A stretch of DNA of 64,000 nt from Arion vulgaris (GCA_020796225.1 CM036762.1:15395786-15459785), one strand, 5' to 3'. Shown: positions 41,366-51,784, counted from the first letter of the stretch. The notes: generated by a model not told the origin, from the letters alone. Numbers and translations: made by a program.

Positions 41366-42458
41366 CGGACTCGCACGTGAAACTGTCTTCAACAACGAAC
41401 GTGGCTTTTGGAAAAGACACCGTGCGGGTCTGTATTACATAAGCACAAGTGTTACAGCGCCGACGGCCACACTGGATGGTGCCAAAATGACTCTGGATGT
41501 TTGGCTTGAGGCGACTGTGAACTAACATATCCTTAAGGCTTCTGTCCCGTCTGTACGCCACCAAAGGATAGTGTTGGAAGATTGAACGTGTATCAGGATC
41601 AGACTGAAGAATGGAGAGATGACGGAATAAGACTTTCTTCACAAGGGAACTATGAGGGTGGAAAGTTAAGACAAGTTTCAACCTGTCAGAATTGGAAGTT
41701 CTATGCTGGTTAGAGAGAGCCTCCTGGCGAGAAATTTGCTGAACGCGCCGCATAGCAGAAGCAAGCACCTTATCCGGGTATAAGCGCTTACGAAAGAAAT
41801 CCAGCATCTCGTGAGCTCTATCGAGGAAATCGTCGTCCTCGCTACAGAGGCGACGAAGGCGCAAGAGTTGAGAGAATGGTAAAGAATCACGACAAGCCTG
41901 GGAATGGGAAGAGGTATAAAGAAGAAAACTATGTGCATCAGTAGGCTTGTAGTATACTGATGTAGTGATGGTGGATAGGCTGATAGTGATAGTGATGTCA
42001 AGAAAGTTGACACAAGAGGTAGAGATGTGAGATGTAAACCGAATAGCCGGATTGAAGACATTAATGAAATTAATGAAGCGTGACAAATCGGCTTCAGGCA
42101 TATCGGTAATGCCAATACAATCATCAATGTATCTATGATACACAGACGGAAGAGGGCCATCATAGGAATTCCATACTAGGTGCTCAAGATGACCCATGAA
42201 TAGACAAGCATAACTGGGTCCCATTTTAGTACCCATGGCGACCCCACTGATCTGCTCAAAGAACTGGTCATTGAACTGAAAGGAGTTGAGAGTTAGAACT
42301 AGTTCTGCAAGACGAAGGAGAGCCGAGGTGGAGACAAGTGGGTTAGTTCTCCTGTCGAGAAAGAACTGGAGAGCTTGAAGTCCGTCGGAATGAGGTATGG
42401 AGGTGTACAATGAGCACACATCAAGGAGGAAGAGACGGTAAGTCCTGCCAGGCAACAA
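41292..42458 (-). pseudogene. Penelope-like reverse transcriptase, N-terminally truncated
   Basis: 388-codon open frame beginning inside RT motif A (YRLFLLDVCSLYTSIPH). SGVAMGTKMGPSYACLFMGH (motif B region), RYIDDCIGI (catalytic YIDD), VNFLDITITIS and YYKPTDAHSFLLYTSSH follow. The distal thumb-like region has LLRLRRLCSEDDDF, and a Cys cluster CGRRRCNTCAYVI precedes the point where the frame leaves the GIY-YIG region. Length falls short of complete family members because fingers and N-terminal RT blocks are absent, replaced by the inverted terminal repeat. The long open frame suggests a fairly recent copy. Confidence 0.9.
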
Positions 42459-42696
42459 CTCAATAGACGAAAAACAGATTTATTCCAGATTTTCCTTAGA
42501 TACGTTGGTATTTGGTCGTCCATTTGTGTTTCATTTTAATTTGTCACTCCTGTTTGTTCGTTTGCTTGATAAAGACCTTGTTGGTCGAAACGTTGCTGTT
42601 TATCGTCACTGTTTATGTATTTTGTAAAACTATAGTACTTTGTTTGTACGTGTTTCACTATTTATCAAGTTTTACTGCAGTCTTCCCCTATTTCGA

Positions 42697-43400
42697 TAAG
42701 GGAAAGACAAAGATATTGAGAATTAACCAAGCAAACGACAACTCGATCTCCTTGGGGGAAATCCCACTTCAAGAGGTAGAATCATACACATATTTGGGCA
42801 GCAACGTAGACAAAGAGGGTGGAACAGATAGAGATGTTAAAATAAGAATACAGAAGGCAAGAGGAGCTTTCATTGCACTGGGAAACATTTGGAAGTCCAA
42901 AGAAATCAAATCTAGAACAAAAATTCGGATATTTAACTCTAATGTTAAAGCAGTTCTACTGTATGGGTCAGAAACATGGAGAACAACTAAAACAATAGCA
43001 CATAAATTGCAAACATTCATCAACTGGTGTCTGCGCAGAATAGAGGGAATAAGATGGTATGATAGGGTCACAAATGAGGAACTTATGGAGAGAACAAGAC
43101 AGATTCCAGTGAACGAACAGGTTAAAAAAGACGCTGGCGCTGGATAGGACACACTTTGCGAAAACCGGAGGGAATATAACAAGAAGGGTCCTTGCCTGGA
43201 CCCGCAGGGACAGCGAAAGAAGGGGAGGCCGAGAAATACATGGAGACGAGATTTGGAGGCGGAGATCAACAATATAAAGAAGAGCTGGAGGGAGCTGCAG
43301 GAGATAGCTAGAGATAGGAGGACTTGGCATGAGTTGGTTGAGGGCCTATGCCCCAACCCGGGTAAAAAGGCAAAGAGAGAGAGAGAGATGTATGTAACAC
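42697..43400 (+). mobile_element. LINE-A, 3' part: RT thumb, C-terminus and GA tail
   Basis: Resumes the LINE-A frame after the Penelope-like insertion: KTKILRINQANDNSISLGEI, VESYTYLGSNVDKEGGTDRD, VLLYGSETWRTTKTIAHKLQ, then NWCLRRIEGIRWYDRVTNEE. A shift near 43130 follows, and the last block RKKGRPRNTWRRDLEAEINN with WHELVEGLCPNPGKKAKRE lies in another frame. The 3' end is a (GA)n tail at about 43374-43388. The same end appears alone at 9094-9318. Confidence 0.9.
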
Positions 43401-43484
43401 ATAGATCTCTGTGTAAAGATCTCGCATTTCTCAATGTTTGCTGTCAGTATTCAAGTTTTAAAGACATGCATAAAAATGGATAGG

Positions 43485-43680
43485 AACAATTTTCTCAGCT
43501 ATCTGATTTTTGTGCTGTAAATGATTCTCTTTTCGACCCATACTCAATTGGGTATGAGAGAAACATGGGAAAGAAAAGGTGGCTGATTTGATGTTGATAA
43601 TATCACCCATGGTTTGCTGCCACTGTATTCCCAATATACCAAATGATATACCAAACGGTTCTTTCACTCATTTTTTGAAA
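43485..43680 (+). mobile_element. SINE S7 fragment
   Basis: Lacks the head. Contains CCATACTCAATTGGGTATG, AGGTGGCTGATTTGATGTTG and TATACCAAATGATATACC of the S7 body. Confidence 0.55.
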
Positions 43681-43690
43681 CTGTGCATCA

Positions 43691-44159
43691 TTAATTCGAG
43701 TATAAATACTCTGCTATTAGAATCAATTTTAATTGCAACAATAAGATGTTAGTTTGAGAATGGCTAAAGCAATTGCTGAAGTAAAGAACACCAGATTCCT
43801 ACCAGCATTACCTCAAAGCTGAAAGGTAAAATATATGTAACATTACTGGACATACATGTTACTGTTACGTTTTGATAAACAAATGGCAAATCATATAACA
43901 TTGTTCTCCCACTGCCCCCATCCACTCCTATTCTATAGCCCTTACTTTTGCTTTATTTATTCTGGGATCCTTCATCCTTTGGTTGTCCTTTAGAAAACGC
44001 ATGTCATATATAAGTGCATTTGTTTAAATGCAAAAATGTAATAGATAACGTCAACATTCATGATTCAGTTACTAAGTATACACTAATTATAACTATTTAT
44101 AAATGAAGACTAGCAGAATGTCATAATAATATAAATATATAGGCCTACATGCAATCCTG
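43691..44159. other. Intergenic, nothing recognised
   Basis: AT-rich, no supported feature. Confidence 0.4.
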
Positions 44160-44172
44160 ATTACTCAACTCG

Positions 44173-44342
44173 ATATAGGGGAAGACTGCAGTAAAACTAT
44201 GTACCAATGGCGAAACACGTAATAACAAAGTACTGTAATTTTACAAAATACACAAACAATATATATATATATATATATATATATGCTGTGTATTGTTATT
44301 GTAAAACCAGTATTTTGTTATTACGTGTTTCGTTATTACCCC
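44173..44342 (+). mobile_element. Miniature foldback Penelope-like derivative with 13-bp target duplication
   Basis: 170 bp made only of Penelope-like ends. The left half has GGGGAAGACTGCAGTAAAAC, GGCGAAACACGTAATAAC, AAAGTACTGTAATTTTAC. The right half has the complement ending CGTGTTTCGTTATTACCCC. An AT run (44259-44283) is the hinge. ATTACTCAACTCG flanks it at 44160-44172 and 44343-44355. No coding sequence, so mobilised in trans. Confidence 0.85.
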
Positions 44343-44355
44343 ATTACTCAACTCG

Positions 44356-46220
44356 GCATACTTAACTTACTATATTAAATAACATTAAACATGAACTAAA
44401 CTGAGGATCGAGGGTGGACAAAGATTAGATTGATGCAAAATAAAGACAAATTATTATTCACATATTTATGAAGATCAGTTTTAAATACTTAGCAACTGTT
44501 AACTAAAACTGCATTTTTTAAAATAGTTTCTATCTTAAGTTTTAAATTCACATGTGCCAGCCCTCGTTAACTTAATGACTACGTCTAATTTCACGTTTGA
44601 AATCGTCTGTCGTCTGCAACTTATCAAACTAGCAAAGTGCCAGATTGCATTCTGAAAGTCAAAGAACAATTTATCTACGTAGAGTAGTTTACAACCAAAC
44701 ACTTGCTATTAACTATTAAATATTGAATGTAGTATGTCATATGTTTTATATCACAAAAATATATGTTTAATCCTTACTATATTATAGATAATATAATTCA
44801 TGAAATCGGTATAAAAATTTAAAAACTGAATTGGCCAAGAAACTTTTTTTTTTCACTTGCGCTATTTTCAAAATATTCAGTTTGTCGTCTGCTCCATAAG
44901 TTGTGCAGAAAATTGTTGGATAACAATTTAATTGTTAACACGTATCCAACCAATCAACCAAACCAGAAAATAATGGACAACACATTATTCAGTGAGACAT
45001 CGACAAAACTGAATGGTATACAATTGTATAGAACAATAGTAATAAAAACATATATTGTGCGTATCATTGTATTGTATAGTGAATAATAGTTTGTGGTAGA
45101 TTGTATTTGTAGTATGTACTTAAACCATTCCAAAATTATAAACTAAATGGAAGTGACAACTAGAACAAGTAAGGGGGCAACTAATGATTTTAGCGGTTGC
45201 AGAAAATGACAGCAATTTGTCAAATGGGACTAACCTTGAAGAGAAAAGGTGTGAGCAATGTTTAATAAAACCCGAGACCGAACATGCTGTATAATTATGA
45301 TGATGATTTATCTCACAGCTACCCCTGCATCATTCTCATAATATGTATCATTAAACATCAGAGAGTGGAGTTTCATGCATTACATATTATATTAGATGCT
45401 TGACTTTTATCCACCACTAATGTGTGGTATGAGGTTGTATAAATTATGTCCTTCTCATGGTCGTTATATAGCCAAAATTATCCCCATTATCCAGTGTTAA
45501 TGGACTGGGATACGATATATTATCATAATGCAGTGTGAGTGATATAGGTTAAAAAAATCAAGAAGACTTATTATTATGTATAACATTAATTAACATGAAT
45601 AATCCGATCTGTTATGGGAGCTATGATGATGATTATTCTATGTCATTAAAAGTGATTACAAATTGAGACATAAAGCAACAATATAGTAAATCAATTAGAT
45701 TGAAAGAGTGCGTTATCATACTTCATACCCTCATTTAGATATCAGTGGTGTATATTCCATGTGGACTAGGCGTGTGGCGCACACCTAAGTAAAACTCCAA
45801 ACATTTATTTTTCTTAGTATGTTATTATATTAATTAGAAAACAATTGTTTCCAACAATTCTAAAGATAATGTCGGTAACGCTTAAAGAACTGATGTTCTT
45901 TTTTATATAAGGGAATAAATTTAGTATGCTGATTGCCAACTAAGGACAGAAGAATAAGAAATATAATAAACAGTAAAATTAATTAACAACAACCTACCCC
46001 TAACGCTTTAACTTCTTGAAGTTATTAAACACTTACATACAAGATTAAATTAATCTTTAAGTGTTGAAACCATATAGCAATTCATGATATATACCTTCCA
46101 ATTTTGGATTTCAAGTAAATGTTATGAATAGGGAGGGTTTCATGAACTTATTAACAATTACATTATAAAACATTTCACACATTTGATTTAGCCTGCAAAC
46201 AAAAGTTGCTGACAAATAAA
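44356..46220. other. Intergenic, about 1.9 kb, nothing recognised
   Basis: AT-rich throughout. Any 5' exons of TEX11 could lie here or in the next gap, but no splice-bounded frame was convincing. Confidence 0.35.
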
Positions 46221-46224
46221 TTGT

Positions 46225-46410
46225 ATGGATAGAACTTTACTTAACCTTAAGGATTTCTCTTTCTGCGATCAGTTTCCTATGCTCAGAGGTCTAGACAGTG
46301 AGATACATTGCCTCCATAAATCCAGTTGTCAGCAGGAGGTCCTAGAGGGTGCACCACAATTTCTTTTTCAGATTTGTCTCAGAGAGCCATGTTTGAGCAG
46401 ACAGATGGAT
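46225..46410 (+). repeat. Unassigned interspersed repeat
   Basis: Shares ATGCTCAGAGGT, ATAAATCCAGTTGTCAGCA and TTTGTCTCAGAGAGCC with 48600-48641 plus 49166-49290. Not recognised; the second copy was the target of a chimeric retroposon. Confidence 0.5.
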
Positions 46411-46769
46411 AGATGAACCTACATTTCATAGAACATTATATATTATATACACAAAAAATATTTTGTTTTCATTAATTCCTCCCTTTCAAACAAAAAAAAA
46501 CCAGTTGCGCACTGTTTCGCACATATTCCCCCACGAACACATACAAATTAGTTACCTAGCACACCCAACCACCAAATTTAATAACTATATCGAGACATAT
46601 TACAGAACATTTATTTACCTTGTTTTAAAAATACAGTTGAACATTTGATAAGGTTAGTTTTCATTATTTTCAAGTGCTGTTTTCATCCATTTGAAAAAAA
46701 AATTGTGAACAACTGACATCTCAACACCTTGGCATGACATTATTATCATTTCTGCTGTGAGCTTAATGG

Positions 46770-46980
46770 TGGTGTTTCATGCTTCTTCTTTCTTCTTCAT
46801 CTTTCAACTCCCAATGGAGCACAGGTCTTCAAAAAACTTCTTCCAGCACTTCCTCTCTTGTCATCCCTTCCAACTCTTTCCATGTTTTACCTATCCTTTT
46901 AATATCATCCTCTAGCTCTCTTCTCCAGGTCTGTCTAGGCCTTCCCTACTCCTCTTTCCCTGCTGGTTCCAAAACAGTGT
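46770..46980 (-). mobile_element. LINE-A-type 3' coding end (antisense)
   Basis: Minus-strand frame gives EPAGKEE-like, RPRQTWRRELEDDIKRI, GKTWKELEGMTREE and LEEVFEDLCSIGS-like, matching the C-terminal layout of LINE-A. Second copy at 57070-57420. Confidence 0.65.
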
Positions 46981-47519
46981 TTCATGCTCGCCTGAAATGA
47001 ATTGTGTTTCTTGCATTTTGTACACATGCTCTTTCGAAGCTCTGCATTTGACACTGGACAGACAGTAAATGTCATACAGAGTCCATCCATATCTTGCTTG
47101 ACACAAATCTATTTGTTATGCAAGTGAAGTGAAGTAGATAATTATGGAAGCCTTTTTGGCTTCTGTCTGCATGCAAAAGTACAGCTGATTCAGGAAAGAT
47201 GGCCTATGCACTTTGAGTTATTAAGACATGCATTTAAAAAAAAAGACATTGATTGTTATAATTCATTGTACATATTAATCTGTAGATTTGTTGAGGAACC
47301 TCCCATCCCCAATAAAATCTTCTAAATGATTTCCCCCTCTGTGCATACATACATGTTGATGACGACCCACCAAGCAATATTTGACATAGTTTGGGTTTGT
47401 TTGTTCGATTTATGTTAAAATTGTACGTAGTAAAAATTGTTACAATGAATATTGCTTTCGTGATATATACGGTGAGCAGACTTTAAGGCAACCAATTTAT
47501 TTCCGTTAAATGTTTGCAG
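46981..47519. other. Upstream of the first TEX11 exon found; nothing recognised
   Basis: Presumed intron sequence. The 3' end contains the acceptor tract TTAAATGTTTGCAG at 47506-47519. Confidence 0.35.
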
Positions 47520-47650
47520 TTATTCTTAGGCAACTTTGCCTTGAAGGAAGGGAAGCATTGCCAGATTGGTCATCTTCAGTGGACTCTGCATTTTCTATGA
47601 CAGATTCTCTTACACACAGTCTTTGTATTGACCTCAAAGAAAAAGCTGAG
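47520..47650 (+). CDS. TEX11: TEX11 exon (first found): meiotic SPO22/ZIP4-like protein
   Basis: TEX11 is the animal relative of yeast Spo22/Zip4, a TPR-repeat scaffold that acts at meiotic crossover sites and supports synapsis. This assignment rests mainly on the exons at 58027-60320. This exon, bounded by TGTTTGCAG and GTAGGC, enters with two bases to complete a codon and leaves in phase 0. It encodes ILRQLCLEGREALPDWSS and SMTDSLTHSLCIDLKEKAE. Earlier exons with the start codon are missing from my reading. Eleven exons (970 bp, about 323 codons) join without a stop. TEX11 is close to 940 aa in mammals, so more must lie to the right. Confidence 0.7.
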
Positions 47651-47761
47651 GTAGGCTTCACATATAACAATAATATATGAAATGACTGTAGTTCTTTATG
47701 ACCAAATATATATCTATATTTATTTAAAATACTAGATCTAATTCACTAGTCCTTAGTTATG

Positions 47762-48005
47762 TAGGTGGCGTCTGTGACTTAGGGGATAGTGACTCTGTCT
47801 ATTAACCCTGACGTTCTGAGTTCGAATCACGCTACGGACAGTTTGGTTGCATATTGTTGCGCGTGGATTTTTACAAAAGGATGATGTCACCACCCGTTCA
47901 GAAAGCAATGGCAAACTACAGAACGTAATAATGCCTAGAAAAATCATAAACAGCGTTTAAAAGCTAGGGTTGATTCGCAAAGTCCTGTAAAGGATATGCA
48001 ATTAA
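47762..48005 (+). mobile_element. SINE S1 copy
   Basis: Head GGTGGCGTCTGTGACTTAGG with B-box-like AGTTCGAATCACGC, then GTGGATTTTTACAAAAGG, GTTCAGAAAGCAATGGCAAA and AAGTCCTGTAAAGGATATGC. Best S1 copy. Lies in a TEX11 intron. Confidence 0.8.
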
Positions 48006-48361
48006 CTTTTTTAGTTATGTAGACTACCAAAGATAGTGAAAGACAGAAGAAAATTTAAAGTTAAGATGTGGAAAAGTCATGTTTCTGCAATTCAACAGCT
48101 TAATTTATAAATATCATGATGGGCAGTATGCATTTGTCAGGATCTACATCACTTGAAGAAGGGAAGGATAATGTTGTCATCCATATATTGTCCACAGTAT
48201 ACTTCTGAACAGAAAGTTAAAATCTGCTTCATACATTACATATGCTCTCTAGTTAATTCACCCTAAGTAAACTAAATGCATTGATTAATTCACTAACATC
48301 TGTTATTGTTATTCATGTTTTTTTCATTACGCCAGGGGTAACATAATTCGATATTTTACAG

Positions 48362-48446
48362 TTGGAGAAACTTGCTGTTGATCTTTGGAACAGGACATCT
48401 ATTCTTAAAAGCAAAGGGAAGTTGCAGGCACAGTCATATGCAAAGT
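48362..48446 (+). CDS. TEX11: TEX11 exon
   Basis: Acceptor GATATTTTACAG, donor GTAAGT. Phase 0 in, phase 1 out. Encodes LEKLAVDLWNRTSILKSKGK then LQAQSYAK, a helical repeat segment. Confidence 0.75.
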
Positions 48447-48641
48447 GTAAGTTATACAGTGTGTAATATCATTATGTGTCATGATTATTGTTCTTTCAAC
48501 ATATCAGTACTTGAAATGTGCTGTTTTCAATTCCATTCTGTTATGCCATCCTGAATCATTTCTCTCTGTCTTTCTCTGCTTCTTTTGCTTTTAATATCTT
48601 TTTCTTTTTTGCCTGGCATCATTTACTATGCTCAGAGGTTT

Positions 48642-49165
48642 CTTTCTTTCTTTTGCGTTCTCACTAGATTGGGATTTCGAATTCTCTAATAAAGGCAGCC
48701 ATCTGCCTCAGATTATCAGCCACGCCATACAGTTTGTCTTGGACGCAAGTGTAAGTGGGCCACCTCTTTCTTCTCAAGTCTGCATACTGGGGGCAGTTCT
48801 GTAGGATATAATTCCTATGATTTATGCTTCCCGTTTGTGCCGACCTCTTCCTGCAGTAAGTTTTGGCCACCCTTGTGTTGGTAGGTTTGACATTCTTACT
48901 GCATGGCTAAATCTCCGAGGCAGATTGGCGACCATAGAATCCGTTATCCCATTCCACATTGTGAGGGTTCGTTGCACCATGTTATGCGCCTTATGGCCTG
49001 GTGCATCCGTTTTCTGCAAGCATTTGTTTCGGGTTAGCATTCCCTAGCGGACACATGCATCCGATTTCAGCCAAACCTCCTTAGTCGCCTCTTACGACAT
49101 TCGTGGCAGGTAACAGTGGTTCTATTCTTTACACCCCAAATTTGGACCCGGTAACCACTCGGGCG
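48642..49165 (-). mobile_element. Chimeric retroposon: SINE E head joined to LINE 3' end, 12-bp target duplication
   Basis: On the minus strand 49165-49051 is the SINE E head and core (CGCCCGAGTGGTTACCGGGT to GGATGCATGTGT). It then switches to LINE coding: 48822-49040 reads LTRNKCLQKTDAPGHKAHNM and 48664-48870 reads KRSAQTGSINHRNYILQNCP, QYADLRRKRWPTYTC, a post-RNase-H tail. The 3' end is GAACGCAAAAGAAAGAAAG. GCTCAGAGGTTT flanks the whole unit at 48630-48641 and 49166-49177, so it moved as one RNA. Confidence 0.85.
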
Positions 49166-49177
49166 GCTCAGAGGTTT

Positions 49178-50099
49178 AAACAACAAGATTTGTTTCCTCT
49201 ATGAATCCAGTTGTCAACACTAGGTCCTTGCAGGGGCCACATAATTTATCCTTCAAATTAGTCTCACTGGGCCAGATTTGAGACATCAAGTTATTATAGA
49301 GTGATCATGTTTATAGAATGTTCAGGAGTATGGGGGCCATTTTGCATGTACATTGGCGGCTTCATTTTTGGAGATGGTCTTGTAGTCTAGAGTCAAGTGC
49401 AGAGGCTAAAGATAGCAGTTTGTTGTGTTCTGTCTAATTTCAAGATTGGGGTCTTTTGTGTAATTGCTGCTCATTCTATGGCTACACACACTTTTGTATT
49501 TCCCTTTGATATATGTTTTTACTTCCCTCAACAACATTATGTGGTGGAATTGTTAATTTTAGATGCATGCTTTCTCCATTCTATCAGAGAACACATCATA
49601 TCCCCTTATACATTATCTTGATCCCCTCTCATGGACGTCCATACGTTAAGGCAAGAATGGGCAAGTGCCACTCGCTGGAAAATGGCTTTATGATAAAACA
49701 GTTTAATGTGAATCTGGTCTTTTCTATTTCCGCGTACTAAACTAACCAACTACATTTTGTTAAATTTATTTGTTCCACCCTGGAAAAATTTATGTGGATG
49801 CTCATGTCCCCTCTCAGCCTTTTCACAATTTCCTTTTGTCTTTTTTTTTCTGAGTACTGTATTTCTTCGATTCTATGTCTGATGTATGTTCCATATAAAC
49901 ATCCCTATAAACAGAGTGCTTCTTAGAATCGATGTCATCTTACAGTTATTGTTGTTTTGTCACTGCTTTGCTCATGATTGAGGATCAGCTGATCATTTTG
50001 ATCTAGCTAATTATTGTGTCCGAATAAATGTTGTTTATGAACATTCGCTTTACATAGTCATTTTCAAGGGAAACTTGTTTATCTCTACTGAGTGCCTTA
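49178..50099. other. TEX11 intron; repeat remnant then nothing recognised
   Basis: Up to about 49290 this continues the repeat also found at 46225. The remainder is AT- or T-rich without supported features. Confidence 0.4.
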
Positions 50100-50360
50100 A
50101 CACATGTATAAGAGCCGTGACATCGCTGTGGTTAAAACACTTGCATTGTTTGCAGTTTGTCCCAGAATCAGATTCCCCAGGGGGAGTGGGAGTTAAAGAC
50201 ATTTTTTCCTAGCAGATAATCAAGTCTCCATCAGGCTCTGCCACAGTAGTTATAATATAGATTCTTGCTATGTTAGTTAAATAAGTCAGTAGTCTGGACG
50301 CCACTTGAGAAGGTAAAACAAGGTCTTGGCCAGTGCTTTGCCTGACCCCTGATGGCTATG
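50100..50360 (+). mobile_element. tRNA-headed SINE, unassigned family
   Basis: Head TGACATCGCTGTGGTTAAAAC with a weak B-box, then CCCCAGGGGGAGTGGGAG and GCCAGTGCTTTGCCTGACCC. No second copy seen. Confidence 0.45.
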
Positions 50361-50635
50361 CATAATAAGAGCTGTCTCTGTTCTCTACATATTCAATTAC
50401 ACAGTATGTTAAATTTCTTGCATATTTTGATATAAATTTATAAGTGAGAAATAAAATATCACTAATGTATCTTATAAAATAGTTGATACTATTATTTAAC
50501 TGCCACCGTGGACAACACAGCGACACAGTGTTATTATTAATGTTGTGTTTATTATTTACTTCATTATTCTGTGTATCTCTTAAATGATGATTCATAGCAA
50601 GACATAATATTTTTAATGTATTTTTCTTCCCTCAG

Positions 50636-50715
50636 TGCGACATATCTCATTTCAAGTCGTTGCTTTCTTTAATGAGTCAGTCAAGGATGATAGGGCTCTT
50701 AAGAAGCAAGTTGTT
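50636..50715 (+). CDS. TEX11: TEX11 exon
   Basis: Acceptor TTTTTCTTCCCTCAG, donor GTAAGT. Completes the codon from 48446 to give Leu, then encodes RHISFQVVAFFNESVKDDRA and LKKQVV. Phase 0 out. Confidence 0.78.
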
Positions 50716-50734
50716 GTAAGTATTTTATTTTTTT

Positions 50735-51060
50735 TCTTTCGTCCGGTTTCAACTCAGACGAAGTTTCATCTCTGAAACTGATTTTTGCGTGAAAATCCGT
50801 TTTCCAATTTCTTACAATGGCAGCAGCGTGCACATTGTAAATTACTTTACACTGGCAGCCGTGTGTTCAATGTACTCGTAATTAGTATTCCCTTGCCATA
50901 CAGGCAGATTTTCTCAGACTTCAGAGGTACTCACGTTATCGTCCTGAGTAAGACCAGGGGACTCGAACAAATGCCAGACAGTAGGTTCGAACCCGAGCTA
51001 TGAGGCGTCTCACAGCTAGCAGGCCGAGCTACTATCAACTACTCTAGGCAGTCCCCAAGT
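50735..51060 (-). mobile_element. tRNA-headed SINE (family S8, antisense)
   Basis: The minus strand head carries CTAGAGTAGTTGATAGTAGC and a perfect B-box-like GGGTTCGAACCTACTG, then a long body ending CGTCTGAGTTGAAACCGGAC and a GAAAGAAA tail. A partial copy lies at 54700-54880. The TEX11 donor at 50716 is only some 20 bp away. Confidence 0.7.
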
Positions 51061-51263
51061 TGTAAGTATGATTTTAATATCTTCAAATGCTTGTCAGTAA
51101 TATTTTACAGCGAAATTGCTAAAGTCTCCCATTTCTTCCACTCCTACCTTACAGAGTGGTTTGTTTCTACATTGTGCATCTGCATTGTAAAAGAAACAGT
51201 TCTAAAAGTAATGACATAGCCTAATATAATCTTCTATTGACATGAAGTATTAAAATGATTGAT

Positions 51264-51312
51264 CAGGTCATCATCATTGCAGCTCAGTGAATAACCATGT
51301 GTGTCCAATCTA
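51264..51312 (-). mobile_element. SINE S2 3' tip (antisense)
   Basis: The minus strand reads ACACATGGTTATTCACTGAG and CTGCAATGATGATGACC. Only the 3' end is present. Confidence 0.5.
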
Positions 51313-51630
51313 TTTTATTACTTCCTAGTGTGGGACAAATTGGCGTAATGCATAGAGCGTTCTCTTAAGTTGTCATGTCATGTTACAATAATCCACATAT
51401 TTCTCATATATATATCATTGATGTAAAATATTATAATATATATATATTGTTAAATAAATATGAACAATTTGATATATAGTATGTTATACTTCACAGAAAC
51501 AGGTAGTAGATGTATAAAGGTCTAAACTAATCGACATTGTTAAATTTACATTGCAAAATAAATTCATCCAGAGGTAAACAAAATTAATGAGTGAAGGGTT
51601 AATTTGTTTTATTATTTCTATTTCCCTAAG

Positions 51631-51661
51631 ATGGGCTTAAAGACTGCAAGAGGTTGGATTG
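51631..51661 (+). CDS. TEX11: TEX11 microexon, 31 bp
   Basis: Acceptor CTATTTCCCTAAG, donor GTAAGT. Encodes MGLKTARGWI plus one base; the next exon completes Asp. The sequence fits the Leu-Lys-Thr-x-Arg-x-Trp helix of the family. Confidence 0.72.
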
Positions 51662-51784
51662 GTAAGTATAGAATAACACAGCCAGTTATTCAGCAAGAAT
51701 AATAAATAATGAGTTATAGGTAAGGCATATCATCTCAAAACTGGTATATCAGATATCAGTAATCAACATGCAGAGGTCATGGGC

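Larger units (their letters stand above)
40673..42696 (-). mobile_element. Penelope-like element inserted in LINE-A
   Basis: About 2.0 kb bounded by TAAGGAAAGACA (40661-40672) and TAAGGGAAAGACA (42697-42709), a near-perfect target duplication in the LINE-A RT gene. It has inverted terminal repeats of about 180 bp (40673-40853 and about 42478-42657), each ending in a GTGAAACACG-type sequence. The coding strand is minus. At its 5' side a further GGGGAAGACTGCAGTAAAAC segment lies outside the inverted repeat. The coding part is 5'-truncated within the RT. A 71-bp tandem duplication lies in its 3' region (about 40946-41090). Confidence 0.92.

Noticed and set aside
41678..42163. 161-codon minus-strand frame inside the Penelope-like element
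   Set aside because: Shadow frame of the RT; the catalytic YIDD block is in the other frame.
45190..45245. Possible upstream TEX11 exon between a TTGCAG acceptor and a GTGTGA donor
   Set aside because: The phase (two bases left over) would require one base at the next exon, but the exon at 47520 needs one base before it, and the peptide shows no family resemblance.
49051..49165. Independent SINE E fragment next to a separate LINE piece
   Set aside because: A single 12-bp duplication surrounds both parts, so they were inserted together; see the chimera finding.
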